Positions 41,784-53,534 of a stretch of DNA of 64,000 bases are shown piece by piece. Every line of letters begins with the position of its first letter. Within the stretch, counting starts at the first letter, position 1. The notes beneath the pieces were generated by a model that worked only from the letters and a program-made list of their open reading frames with translations, ran no database searches and was not told the origin of the DNA. Made by a program: the position numbers and the translations under genes. The DNA comes from Silene latifolia (lineage: Eukaryota; Streptophyta; Magnoliopsida; Caryophyllales; Caryophyllaceae): assembly GCF_048544455.1 (NCBI RefSeq), contig NC_133538.1, positions 39,312,969 to 39,376,968 on the forward strand, written 5' to 3'.

Positions 41784-42090
41784 GTATGTTTCATTCCTCC
41801 CTTTTTATGTTTATTTCTGAATTATAAGTTCGATTTGTAAATGATTTGATTTTGTCGAGGTGTTAACCTAATTTTGATTTAATTTGTTCGATTTCTTTGT
41901 CATTTCTTTGTCACAACATGTTTCTATTTTATTTCAGATTGTTCTTGCTCATCCTGCTTTTATTTGACTGCTCCGACTGCTTTAATGTTGAGACTTGTTA
42001 ATGACTGCTATATACAAAAGAAATAGGCTCTACTAGCAGCTGTCTACAGCTATATCACCTGTGTCATCGAAAACTGTTAAAAGTAAACTG
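41784..42090. other. Intron-like DNA after the MINDY exon
   Basis: T-rich, ending near TTATTTCAG at 41938. No other gene signal. Confidence 0.4.
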
Positions 42091-42260
42091 TTGAAATTAC
42101 TTAGAATATAGACTTGTTTATGTTAACCCCATATTAACTAGGACGATTGCAGTTCAAGATATTTCTATTAACAGGATAGCTGAACGAAAACACCTTAATT
42201 ATATTCGGAAAATTGTTGATCATAGAGGGAAGCTTCATTCTGATCAGAAAGGAGTCGAAC
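42091..42260 (+). repeat. Long direct repeat, copy 1
   Basis: About 175 bp from CTGTTGAAATTACTTAG to AAAGGAGTCGAA, repeated at 43319-43495 with few differences. Both encode the phrase AERKHLNYIRKIVDHRGKLH in one frame, so the block is exon-like, but I cannot name the family. Confidence 0.8.
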
Positions 42261-42329
42261 AAATTATTTTGGCATGGATCCATTGTCCATGATAAAGTCC
42301 GTAAAATTGTGATCAGCAGTTGTTTTTTT

Positions 42330-43060
42330 GGTGAAAATAGATATGGGGAGCGCCCGAGAGCAGGGGATTTTGAGATTTATGCAGACAATGCAACCTTTGA
42401 AGATCCACTCATGTGTACTCATGGGTATTCATCTTCTTTGGACATTAGCTTTTATGTTGATATTTGAAGAATAGGCGGCATTGATTTATTTATACTCATA
42501 GCATCTCTATAAATAGTTTATTCTTTCAGTTAAATGGTATTCACTACTTGTGTTTCCATTCTTAGAACCCCTTTCTAGCTCAGTTTGCTCAAAATAAATG
42601 AATAGTTACTCGTTAATAAGATTTGATTTTGCATTTGAGTATGTGTGTTATTGCATGAATCACAGGGTGAAGCAAATCAAATCAGCCTTCTATACGATGC
42701 CTAAGGTGCGGTGCTACCTTCTCTACTACTCTTGCCTTCCCAATTTCGTTCTCCATGTATTCATCTTCTTTGGACATTAGCTTTTATGTTGATATTTGAA
42801 GAATAGGCGGCATTGATTTATTTATACTCATAGCATCTCTATAAATAGTTTATTCTTTCAGTTAAATGGTATTCACTACTTGTGTTTCCATTCTTAGAAC
42901 CCCTTTCTAGCTCAGTTTGCTCAAAATAAATGAATAGTTACTCGTTAATAAGATTTGATTTTGCATTTGAGTATGTGTGTTATTGCATGAATCACAGGGT
43001 GAAGCAAATCAAATCAGCCTTCTATACGATGCCTAAGGTGCGGTGCTACCTTCTCTACTA
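42330..43060 (+). pseudogene. NTF2-like (DUF2358/SnoaL-type) gene fragment with duplicated exon
   Basis: The first exon encodes ERPRAGDFEIYADNATFEDP then LMCTHG, with a donor GTATTC at 42426. An intron ends in ATCACAG, and the next exon encodes GVKQIKSAFYTMPK before another donor. Splicing gives MCTHGVKQIKS in frame, as in plant NTF2-like lipid-binding-type proteins. The intron plus second exon (332 bp) is tandemly repeated, so exon 2 occurs at about 42666 and again at about 42998. Remaining exons are absent. Captured fragment. Confidence 0.7.
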
Positions 43061-43089
43061 CTCTTGCCTTCCCTATTTCGTTCTCCATA
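42426..43089. repeat. 332-bp tandem duplication
   Basis: Copies at 42426-42757 and 42758-43089 are almost identical, so the duplication is recent. It spans an intron and exon of the NTF2-like fragment. Confidence 0.92.
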
Positions 43090-43318
43090 TTTGTTGAACC
43101 ACCACTTTTTTGGCTATTCAATTTTGTAAATTATGTCACTAATTTCAACTTATTCCTGAACAAAAGGAACATATGTATTACATTCATGAATGTTTAGGCT
43201 CATGTAGTCACGTCTTCTAGCACAATCGAGTGGTGTGATGTGCTGTGTGAGACATTGTACTCCATAGTTTCTAGGCTGGTATTAAAACTACGAGGCGTAG
43301 ATCAGAATTAAGCATGTA

Positions 43319-43495
43319 AACTGTTGAAATTACTTAGAATATAGACTTGTTTATGTTAACCCATATTAACCAGGACGATTGCAGTTCAAGATATTTCTAT
43401 TAACAGGATAGCTGAACGAAAACACCTTAATTATATTCGGAAAATTGTTGATCATAGAGGGAAGCTTCATTCTGTTCAGAAAGGAGTCGAAGAAA
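43319..43495 (+). repeat. Long direct repeat, copy 2
   Basis: Second copy of 42091-42260. Here it is followed by a LINE-like tail. Confidence 0.8.
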
Positions 43496-43690
43496 TTCTT
43501 TCCTGGAATAAGTGTTTAGATGGGTTGTGATAACCAAGAGGCCTCAAACTCTGGTGTATGAATTAAAGAGGTCACGAGAAAGGGCAAAAAATTCTGTGAT
43601 CGATATGCGAAAATGTTGTGTAAGTACTGCTCTTTATCTGATATGGGAAGAGAACAATAGAAGATTGTTCCGTGACTCTATACGTCTCTA
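43496..43690 (+). pseudogene. LINE RT tail-like fragment
   Basis: One frame encodes VVITKRPQTLVYELKRSRER...STALYLIWEENNRRLF. YLIWEExNRRLF resembles the end of plant L1 RT/zf-RVT proteins. It is short and isolated. Confidence 0.45.
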
Positions 43691-44264
43691 TACGTACGAC
43701 AATTTTGTATACTGACTGTGATCGAAACTAGTGATATTCTAATCGCTTCACTTTTGACGAAAATCCAGTGAAGAAGTTTCTGAAGACTGGGTGAAATCAA
43801 TAACATTCAGAAAACATATTACAATTCCAAATTAGTCAAGGGTGTGTACATGTCAGCACTTACCTAGGCAAGGGTGAATTTTTGACCATCCTATTAATTA
43901 ACATTTCACTTTTTGAATCGGTCTTCAAAATCAATTATAAATACGGAGTATAGATTAGCAATTAATAAGCAATGCACTGTAAAACAATTTTTGACCATCC
44001 TATTAGTTGACATCCTTAATGCAGTTCACCGAAAATTTTGTATCACTCCTGTAGGCCATAAATGACGCATTTTTACTGCTCGATAGATACACACTAGTAA
44101 GGGGAAACAAGAGATTTATACACTTGAATGAGTCTGTGTATTGACTGAACTGTTTTCTTTTTAAATTGTGCCACTCTTTGAAAGTTTGGGCAGAGATCAG
44201 CACGTAGATTTCTTGTTTTTCTTTGTTATCTTTCCCTCTTGTATCAACAATACTAACAATACTA
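43691..44264. other. A3 spacer, no gene
   Basis: AT-rich. The phrase TTTTTGACCATCCTATTA occurs twice (about 43878 and 43989), a short direct repeat. No coding signal. Confidence 0.45.
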
Positions 44265-45250
44265 CCAGAATAACAGCACAATAACACGTGGTAAAAAAAG
44301 AGTGAAAAAAATTAAAAGTAGTAAAAACAAAATCAAAGTGACACCGGAATAACATAACAATAACACCAGAATAACAGCACAATAACACGTGTTAAAAAAG
44401 AGTAAAAATATCAAAGTAGTAAACAAATCAAAGTAACATCGGATTAACATCACAATAACACCAGAATAACAAGGACACCAAAATAACAGCACAATAACAT
44501 GTGGTAAAAAAAGGGTAAAAAAATCAAAGTAGTAAAAAAATCTAAGTGACACCGGAATAACATCACAATAACACCAAAATAACAGCACAATAACATGTGG
44601 TAGAAAAAAGTAAAAAAATCAAAAGTAGTAAAAAAAATCAAAGTGACACTGAAATAACATCACAATAACACCAGAATAACAGTACAATAACATGCGGTAA
44701 AAAAAGTAAAAAAATCAAAGTAGTAAAAAAAATCAAAAGTGAAACCGGAATATCACAATAGTAGCAAAATAATAGTAGAATAACAGCACAATAACACGTG
44801 GTAAAAAAAAATCAAATTCGTAAAAAAAATTAAAGTGACAGCAGAATAACATCACAATAACAGCGGAGTAAAAATAACAGCACAATAACACGTGGTAAAA
44901 AAAGAAAAAAAATCAAAGTCGTAAAAAAATCAAAGTAACAGCAGAATAACATCACAATAACAAATGGAATAACAATAACAAAGACAATAACATGTGGTAA
45001 AAAAAAAGAGAAAAAAAAAATCAAAGTCGTTAAAAAATCAAGTTAAAATAAAGCACAATAACAGCATAATAACACGAGGTAAAAAAATAAGAGTGAAAAA
45101 AATTCAAGCAAAAAAAAATTTGGTACAAAAAGAAAAATAAAAAAAGGTAACATAATGAGAAAATTAGAGAAAACATAAGAGAAAAAAAAAATCAAAGTTG
45201 TAAAAAAAAGCATAATAACACGAGGTAAAAAAAAAGAGATAAAAAAATTA
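44265..45250. repeat. A-rich minisatellite of A3
   Basis: Same AATAACAGCACAATAACACG and AAATCAAAGTAGTAAAAA units as A1. Confidence 0.9.
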
Positions 45251-45416
45251 AAGTAAAAAAAAAAAGTAGCACTAGAAAAAAGAGAAAATAAACTAAATAA
45301 CAATGCTTTTATATGACAACTAAGATTAATCTTGGCCACTCATCTCTAATTTAATCTAATGGTTGAGATTGCCCCAACTCACAACTCACCATAAGAACCA
45401 AAATCACAAAATCCAA

Positions 45417-46749
<1,333 letters not shown>

Positions 46750-46837
<88 letters not shown>
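46750..46837. repeat. (TA)n microsatellite
   Basis: About 88 bp of TA. A Stowaway MITE is inserted at its right end. Confidence 0.97.
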
Positions 46838-46838
<1 letters not shown>

Positions 46839-47115
46839 TCCTCCGTACCGTACGGACCAATGGTAACACTTACCTAATACTACGTACCACACACCAATGG
46901 TAACATTTCTTATTTGGCCCACAACATTACCAAATTATCCTTATACCCATTTGATATTTACATAAAATGCCACTACATACCCCACCTACCAACTCACAAT
47001 TAAACCCACAATTACATACCCCACCTATTTTCTTCCCTCTTTACCCCTTCTTTTATCCTCTTTTCTTAAAAACCCCATTTTTTACCACGTTACCATTTGT
47101 ATAGTACGGAGGGAG
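46838..47115. mobile_element. Stowaway-type MITE in (TA)n
   Basis: 278 bp. Left CTCCTCCGTACCGTACGG then CAATGGTAAC, right GTTACCATTTGTATAG then TACGGAGGGAG, flanked by TA. The CTCC...GGAG ends and TA target are typical. Confidence 0.85.
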
Positions 47116-47125
47116 TATATATATA

Positions 47126-47397
47126 GTCAAGATCCGGTGAGAACTCCTAAATATTTAAGGATTGAGGATTTGTGAATACAATATCACAAGTTCTGCAATA
47201 AAATATCACGAAAAATCAGACCTTTGTCAAAAAAAAAAAAAAAAGAATTTTTTGAATTTTTTTTTTTTTTTTTTGCACAGTGTTTTTTTTGTGTGTGATA
47301 TTTTATCGAATAACTGTGCTATTGTATTGAAGAGCCTCGATATTGTAACGCAATCCTCAATCCTCAAAAAGATAGTGTATCCTCACATGATCTCATT

Positions 47398-47399
<2 letters not shown>
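47126..47399. mobile_element. G: foldback MITE with E-type ends
   Basis: 275 bp between (TA)n arrays. Left GATCCGGTGAGAACTCC...TTAAGGATTGAGGATT, right reversed GATCATGTGAGGATAC...TTTGAGGATTGAGGATT. The centre has A15 and T18 runs and further pairing (AATAAAATATCAC with GTGATATTTTATC), so nearly the whole element can fold back. Confidence 0.65.

Positions 47400-47477
<78 letters not shown>
47400..47477. repeat. (TA)n microsatellite
   Basis: About 78 bp of TA between G and E2. Confidence 0.97.
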
Positions 47478-47479
<2 letters not shown>

Positions 47480-47619
47480 TCGGGATCCTATGAGAACCTA
47501 TACTATAATGAGAACCATGAGAACTAATAGAACATTAAGGACCACTGGATCATATCACGATCTAGTGACTAGGATTAGTCAAGTGTTTGTATAATTAGGA
47601 TCAGAGAAAATTTTAGATG

Positions 47620-47827
47620 CTCTCCATTATCGCAAACTACACGCTTCTCTCTCCCCTCTTTCGACCAGTGCGCATCTCGAGTTTCGCCATTGCTGACCAC
47701 TGCGCTTCTCCAGTTTCTCCATTGTCGACCCGTGTTCCTCCAATTTCTCCGTTGATGATCGCCGCGTTTCTCCTTCTTTGCTGTCATTAACACCGAAATA
47801 CTCCTCCTTTAGCACCATTGACACAGG
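47620..47827 (+). other. Leader-like DNA in E2
   Basis: CTTCTCTCTCCCCTC and repeated CAGTTTCTCCATTG phrases followed by ACACAG at a GTAAAT donor (about 47828) look like a captured 5' UTR exon. The minus-strand frames here are artefacts. Confidence 0.35.
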
Positions 47828-48315
47828 TAAATTTCAGGTCCAAATTTATTCAACTTTGTGCGCTAAGAGATAAATTTCCGGCATTATTGCAGTATCACAA
47901 TGATTTTATGCCAAATTTCTTTGATTGTTTTGATATTAGCCTAAACTGATGCGATGTTGATTTATTTTGACTGATATGCAGTAAATTAGGGTTCATAAAC
48001 AATAAAATCTGAATATTAGACCTTATTTTAATATTATTTGTAATTATTAGCCCTCTGAATTTTTACGAAATTCTGTATGTTTGCGGTGTTTTTACGAAAT
48101 TCTGTAAATATTGTAGGTTTAATTAGCACTTGTACACTTGTACTTTTTTCTGTGTCAAAAGATGCTTAAAACTCCATTCTGTAATTTGTATGTAGTAGAT
48201 TTTACCATCCTTTTCTCATGGAAGATTATTTTAGTTGGTTGGTTGTTAACCTTGTTCCTCAATCTCATGATTTCATTTACTGATCACTGAATGTGTTGTT
48301 TGATGTTTTCTTCAG

Positions 48316-48427
48316 CTTTGAGATTCTAATGCGGAAACAACCACACCCCAGTGAGGTTCTAGTAAAGAAATGTCAAGATGTAACTAGACGCTTGGAAGAG
48401 GGACTTTTTAAGTCAGCTACATCAAAG
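48316..48427 (+). pseudogene. Exon resembling p300/CBP-type acetyltransferase (HAC) sequence
   Basis: Between TTCAG and a GTATAC donor a frame with ATG at 48329 encodes MRKQPHPSEVLVKKCQDVTR then RLEEGLFKSATSK. RRLEEGLFKxAxSK resembles a segment of plant HAC histone acetyltransferases. The downstream frame at 48660-48755 (LPLNARTVPGAENNRPYSNM, then a stop) may be the next exon. The rest of the gene is missing. Family call is tentative. Confidence 0.45.
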
Positions 48428-48863
48428 GTATACCAGTATACCACTCTCATGTTATCCTGAAATATCTATTTGTTGTTTCTTCTGATCAAATTTGCCTTCA
48501 TTCAATGTGGGTTGTTCTGAGGATGCTTTGGGTTGGCTGATTCAGAGTTTGAGATAATATCAGTGTGTGCATAGAATGTACGGGAAGACATTAACTTGTT
48601 ATTAACTGTTGATCCTCACTTTATTTTGCTCTGAATTTTGCATACACGTTTCCAAAAAGTGCTTCCTCTGAATGCTAGAACTGTACCGGGAGCAGAGAAT
48701 AACAGGCCCTATTCCAATATGGGAAGCATTAATCCCGAAAACCCTCAATAAAACTTATCAACCTGAACCCATTCCGGAAACCTATAGCTCCGAGCCTTCT
48801 CCAATTTTTAGGACAACATTTACTCTTAAAGTGTCTATATTGAAACTAAAAAATGATTTTCAC

Positions 48864-49430
48864 ATGATGAATACCTGCCAACAGTTGATGATCACCACTG
48901 TCCTACCATGGCTAATACTACTGTCTTGCCACTTATGCCACCTGGTTTTCGGGAATAGCAAAATCAGTAGCTTCAAGTGCTTTGACGGAGAAGGAAAATC
49001 CCTCCTCCAGTTCAAAAATGGCATCGCACTAGATCATTGTGGACTGATCGATTCTTGGAGGGACGACGGCGATTGCTGTCAGTGGCATGAAGTCCATTGC
49101 AGTAACTATACAGGTCATGTTACTATGCTCCGCCTTCAAAGTTCTGATCCTAATCGTTGTATAGAAGGTATATTGAGTCCTTCCCTTCTCGAGTTAAAGT
49201 ATTTGAGACACTTGGACCTAGGCTTCAATTATTTTACTCCGCCTATTCCTAGTTTCCTAGGTTCACTCACAAACCTAGAGTATCTTAATTTAGGATATGC
49301 CTTTGAGACTACACAAATTAATATTATGATTATTTCTGGAAATGATTTGAAGTGGCTTTCGCATCTGCGGATGTTGAGGTACCTTGACTTGAGCGGTAAT
49401 TTTCTTGTCATATTTTACATATTCGAATGA
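48864..49430 (+). pseudogene. LRR receptor-like protein, N-terminal fragment
   Basis: ATG at 48864 or 48867. A signal peptide (VLPWLILLSCHLCHLVFG) leads to an LRR N-terminal cap: ERLL-like GEGKSLLQFKNGIALDH, SWRDDGDCCQWHEVHCS with the paired Cys, and HVTMLRLQ. Two to three LRRs follow (LLELKYLRHLDLGFN, SLTNLEYLNLG, HLRMLRYLDLSGN), then an early stop. Family members are usually 700-1000 residues with many LRRs and a membrane segment; this piece has about 188. Such proteins act at the plasma membrane in immunity or development. Broken by truncation. Confidence 0.85.
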
Positions 49431-49635
49431 AGTTAAGATCCACTGAACTTTGCTTTCTTTCGAGTTACGCTGGAAAAAAAAAGTATTTCTTCTAACAGAA
49501 CGTTAAAACTGCTTACATTGATAGGAATGCAAAAACTATTGCAATAGTCCGAAGGGGGTTACTAGGCTGCAAAAAAGAAGCACATTATGAAGTTACTACG
49601 CTGCAAAATAGGATGCATATTTTACTTATTTAGAA

Positions 49636-49704
49636 AGCCAATTAGCTCAAACGGCAGAGCATTGTGCAATGCACAAGATGTGGGTTCAATTCCCACATTG
49701 GCTA
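49636..49704 (+). other. tRNA-like structure
   Basis: AGCCAAT pairs with ATTGGCT as an acceptor stem. GCTC...GAGC makes a D stem and GTGGG TTCAATT CCCAC a T arm. The anticodon arm is odd: TTGTGCAATGCACAA, where pairing leaves a loop too small for a normal anticodon. So it is a tRNA pseudogene or a tRNA-derived element head rather than a decoding tRNA. Confidence 0.55.
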
Positions 49705-49839
49705 GCAAATACCGGTGTTTCTTTTACATTCTTTTACATTGTAATTGCCAAGGACTGGTAGTTTCTATGCATAAGCCTAAAATGCCTTGAAAAGGCCGAT
49801 AAATATATTAAATCTCCTTCACAGACATTTTCCTTATTT

Positions 49840-50400
49840 CATGCACATAAAACCTTATTTCATGCACATAGAACCTTATTTCATGCACATATAATCAAAA
49901 TTAATGTCCTTACCCAACAGTAATTAGTAATATAATATAACCAACTGGTGCAACTGAAGAACTTTTTAATGCACATAGAACCTTATTTCATGCATATAGA
50001 ACCTTATTTCATACACTTATAATCTTATTTCATACCCATTAAAATTAATGTCCCTAACCAATTGTAATTAGTATCATAATAAGAACTTTTTCATGCACAT
50101 ATAACCTTATTTCATGCACATAGAACCTTATTTCATGCACATATAATGAAAATTAATGTCCTTAACCAACAATAATTAGTAACATAATATAACCAACTAG
50201 TGCAACTGAAGAACTTTTTAATGCACATAAAATCTTATTTCATGCATATAGAACCTTATTTCATGCACTTATAATCTTATTTCACGGCCATGTAAAATTA
50301 ATGTCCTTAACCAACAGTAATTAGTATCATAATAAGAGCTTTTTCATGCACATAGAACCTTATTTCATGAACATATAACACTTATTTCATGCATGTACAC
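49840..50400. repeat. TTATTTCATGCACATA tract
   Basis: About 18 copies of CCTTATTTCATGCACATAGAA-like units, grouped in larger repeats that also contain AATTAATGTCCTTAACCAA and CAACTGGTGCAACTGAAGAAC. It ends with a TATCCTAAAATCACGGG block like that in E0 at 4150-4175. Confidence 0.9.
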
Positions 50401-50440
50401 CTGACAGCTATCCTAAAATCACGGGATTTTTTATTTATTT

Positions 50441-50510
50441 GGTTATATGGGATTCGAACCCATACCTTTGTGCAAAATAAGCACATCGCTCTACCATTGA
50501 GCTAATAACC
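50441..50510 (-). other. tRNA-like structure (inverse strand)
   Basis: The minus strand forms a good cloverleaf: acceptor GGTTAT/ATAACC, D stem GCTC/GAGC, anticodon stem TGTGC/GCACA with a 7-base loop TTATTTT, T arm ATGGG TTCGAAT CCCAT. The acceptor is one pair short and the loop would place ATT at 34-36, unusual for a plant tRNA. It lies 8-10 bp from the hAT insertion site. Pseudogene or atypical tRNA. Confidence 0.5.
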
Positions 50511-50671
50511 TTTACAATACGCTATAAACAGGGGCGAACCCAGAGATCTAAATATGGGGTAGCGAAAAAATATACATCATAATCGTACAAAAAAAAAAAA
50601 AAAGAAAAATCATACCACGAGGTAATAAATATAAGTCATATGTTTCAAATTACAAACTTAACGCGAAAATA

Positions 50672-51496
50672 TTAATCTAGTCGTAACCTACGAGTTCTCA
50701 TATTTTGAAAATTGTTTACGAGTTCTTCGCTAGTAACCTTACAAAATAAATCTCTCTCTATAAAGGTAACTAAATTATCATTCAGGAAATCATCTCCCAT
50801 GCTATTGCGAACTTTATTCTTTATATATGTCATTGCCGAAAAAGCTCTTTCCACACTTGTTGTCGCCACAGGAAGAACCAATACAAGTTTTAAGAGCAAA
50901 TACACCTTCATGTGTACCAAATGTTTCTTTGTCTCAACAAGCTTCATGGAAAGATCGTTTAGACTCTCTAAATTCCAAAATCTATCATCATTTTTAACAT
51001 CTTCAACAAAGTTTCCAAGTTCATATTCAAAGTGTAGCAAATCAGCACTTGAAAATTCACACGGATAGAAGGTAGCAAGTTGAAGCAAATGACGGATATT
51101 AAATGAAGAAAATCGATCTCTAGGATTGAAGCAAGACATATAGGTAAGTAAATCTTTGCTTCTCTCGCTAAATCGATCATCAATTTCGCTCCATATTTGA
51201 TCAATCAAGCTCAAAAACACTTCGATTCTAAAATGAGTAAGATTATCCACTTCTTTCTTTCCACGCCTGCGTCTCCCCGGAACCACATACATATCACTCA
51301 TAACAGGAACACAAATTTCATTCTTTTGACAAAATAACGTCACCTTTTCCATGTGAGCAGTCCACCCATCTTCTCTAATCTTTTGTAAATTCTTTTGTGT
51401 CACATCAACAAGAGACACAACATTCACGATATCTTGATCTTTCTTTTGTAAAGCTTTGTTCAATGCATTAGTAATCCCAAAAATAGTAATCATCAA
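50672..51496 (-). pseudogene. hAT transposase, C-terminal part with dimerisation domain
   Basis: 274 codons. It starts right after a TAA that is in frame with the previous block (FDYVFIG-stop), so one nonsense codon separates them. It contains the end of the catalytic region and the hAT C-terminal dimerisation domain: LKLVLVLPVATTSVERAFSA, then MTYIKNKVRNSM and DNLVTFIERDLF. Confidence 0.92.
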
Positions 51497-52147
51497 TTAT
51501 CCAATAAAAACATAATCAAATGTTCGCATGGTAAATGCAAGACTCTCCACCTTTACTAACTCACTTCCATCACAAAATTCACCAATCGCATCAAGAACTT
51601 TAAGAATGGCAGGAAATATATCAAACACGTGCAAAATGGTTTTAAAGTGAGATCCCCAACGAGTATCACCGGGCCTACTTAAACCTTTCTCTTGATTTAA
51701 GCCAGTTCCAGATTCAAGTTCACCAGCCTGTAATGCTTTTAAAACATTTTCAGCTTGTATTTCTCGGAGAATATCTTTACGTTTACACGAACTCCCAATC
51801 ACATTAAGTAAAATGCCGAGTGAATCAAGAAGGACACTACAATAAGCATTTTTCTTAGCCACCGCAACAAGTGCTAACTGAAGTTGATGAGCAAAACAAT
51901 GAACATAATAAGCAGAAGGAGTCTCCTCCATGATTAAGGTTTTAAGACCATTGATTGAACCTCTCATATTACTAGCACCATCATAACCTTGACCTCTAAC
52001 ACTAGAAAGAGTAAGAGAGTTTGCATGTAACACCTTTTCAATTGCAGCTTTAAGGGTTACAGAAGTAGTATTACCCACATGTACAACACCCAAAAGTCTT
52101 TCTTTTACCGCCCCTGTTTTAGCAACATACCGCAAACAAAGAGCCAT
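51497..52147 (-). pseudogene. hAT transposase, central RNase-H-like part
   Basis: Encodes LCLRYVAKTGAVKERLLGVV, GQGYDGASNMRGSINGLK, YYVHCFAHQLQLALVAVAKK and PGDTRWGSHFKTI. These are the conserved central blocks of TTF-zinc-finger/DUF4371 hAT proteins. The first DUF4371 half before LCLRYV is missing: the DNA jumps from the N-terminal zinc finger into this block. Confidence 0.92.
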
Positions 52148-52554
52148 TTATCCTTTTCTTTACTATACTCCAACCAAGGCTTAAACTTATCAAACCACGC
52201 AACAACAAAGTTACGTTTTGTCTTTGGAAATTTGTGATCACGAGGTTGACATGGTCCTCTTCGAACATACTCTCTTCTTATTATATCACGGTCATTTATG
52301 TGAAAATCTGTTAACTTTCTCCTCAACCCAGGATCGTGTGGAAGAGAAATAACATCCAAATCAGTTAACCTATCTAAAATTGGCTCTTTAAAAAGATTTG
52401 AACTAGTACCCATTTCAGTTTCGCCATCGTGGGGCTCTTCAACTTCGGTTTCACGTTCGTCTAATGGATTTGAACTTTGGTGATTTTGTGCTTCATCAAT
52501 ACGATGTCTTTTCGGGAAAAAATTCGTAATAGGTGTCGTTATAATTCTCTTCAT
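52105..52554 (-). pseudogene. hAT transposase, N-terminal zinc-finger part
   Basis: It starts MKRIITTPITNFFPKR, then an acidic linker and the beginning of a TTF-type zinc finger (RRGPCQPRDHKFPKTKRNFV, then WFDKFKPWLEYSKEKDKW). Its frame overlaps the next block by 43 bp, out of phase. The zinc finger's later Cys residues and about 150-200 residues expected after KDK are deleted. Confidence 0.9.
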
Positions 52555-52650
52555 TCTGAAAATTTAATCATAAATTATTCAAGCAACCAAATACTAGAGT
52601 ATATAGGAACATTATATACTAATGTTTAAGTGTTAAAGTATATATCCAAA

Positions 52651-52688
<38 letters not shown>

Positions 52689-53470
52689 ATCGTCCCAGCT
52701 CCCAACTCCCTCTGACTCCCTCTGTTGCCTTTTAATTCCCAATAAAAGACTTTGCGTGTATTGCTTCTACACACTACACGCACACGACACACCTACAATT
52801 CCTACAAAGCTTTAGTTTTTTATCTTCTTCATCAATTTAGTTCACTCTTATCTCTCTTATTTAATTAAGATCTCAATTTATTCAATAATTTCAATTCACT
52901 ATTCCGTCTTTCTCAATCTATTTTGCTATTAAACTCACCAAATTATTTCCCAAATTACCGATTAAATATTAATCATCCATCATAATTTACAAATTGGATC
53001 TAATTCATCATCCAAGAGTTCAATTACGGAGTATAAGAAATTATCACATTCATGATTCATCAATATCAATCAATAATTTTAATATTACTGCTCAAATCAC
53101 AAGATTATTAGCTTAAAAGAGTTTATGATTACCTTATAGAAAGGGAATAAGCTCAAGATCGATTGACAGTCCTTAATGGCAGAATACCAGTTTCCCAAAT
53201 TATCGATTTGACGGCGCGATTCGAGAAGGACGCTGAAAAAGATCCGGCAAGTATACAACTAGCAGTTAGTTTTTTTTTTTTTTTTTGTGAGAACAACCCA
53301 GTACGTTTTTATAGGAATTAGGATTTGGAATTTTTTTCTATATGATTTAGTTTATTTAGGAAACACCTATTTTTTAGGGGATTAACTTCTATATTAATAA
53401 GTTATTGTATAATTAATCATAGAGTATATTATATTTAATGGGGTAGCAAAACTTAATTTTCTCAAAAAAA
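52555..53470. other. hAT 5' non-coding region
   Basis: AT-rich, with a 33-bp poly(A) run at 52654-52686. No gene. It includes the transposase promoter side in minus orientation. Confidence 0.6.
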
Positions 53471-53534
53471 AATTGTTGAATGGGGTAGCAGCTGCTACCC
53501 CCTGCTACTGCGTAGGTTCGCCCCTGGCTATAAA

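Larger units (their letters stand above)
41283..45416 (+). mobile_element. A3: gene-capturing TIR element
   Basis: The left end CTCGTGAGTTTGGTTC, ACGGTGAGTTGTGAGTTTG, AAATCTCAGCCATTGG starts immediately where A2 ends. The right end (45350-45416) is its inverse before (CT)n(TA)n. Inside are MINDY and NTF2-like exons, duplicated blocks, and the family minisatellite beside the right end. No transposase. Confidence 0.7.
50529..53526 (-). mobile_element. hAT transposon, complete ends, internally deleted transposase
   Basis: 2,998 bp with perfect 12-bp inverted ends CAGGGGCGAACC and the exact 8-bp duplication GCTATAAA (50521-50528, 53527-53534). A 20-bp perfect palindrome, GGGGTAGCAGCTGCTACCCC, lies near the right end (53482-53501), and GGGGTAGC also occurs near the left end. 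Transposase frames on the minus strand are broken, so mobility would need an active enzyme from elsewhere. Confidence 0.97.

Noticed and set aside
47575-47824. Overlapping minus-strand frames with EKLEKRS-like repeats
   Set aside because: They are the reverse of a CT-rich leader with repeated TTTCTCCATTG words. Splice signals favour the plus strand.
49636-49704. Functional tRNA gene
   Set aside because: The anticodon arm cannot form a normal 7-base loop with U33. Called tRNA-like only.
49840-50400. Possible CRISPR-like array
   Set aside because: Units are contiguous, degenerate and without unique spacers, in a plant genome. It is an ordinary tandem repeat.
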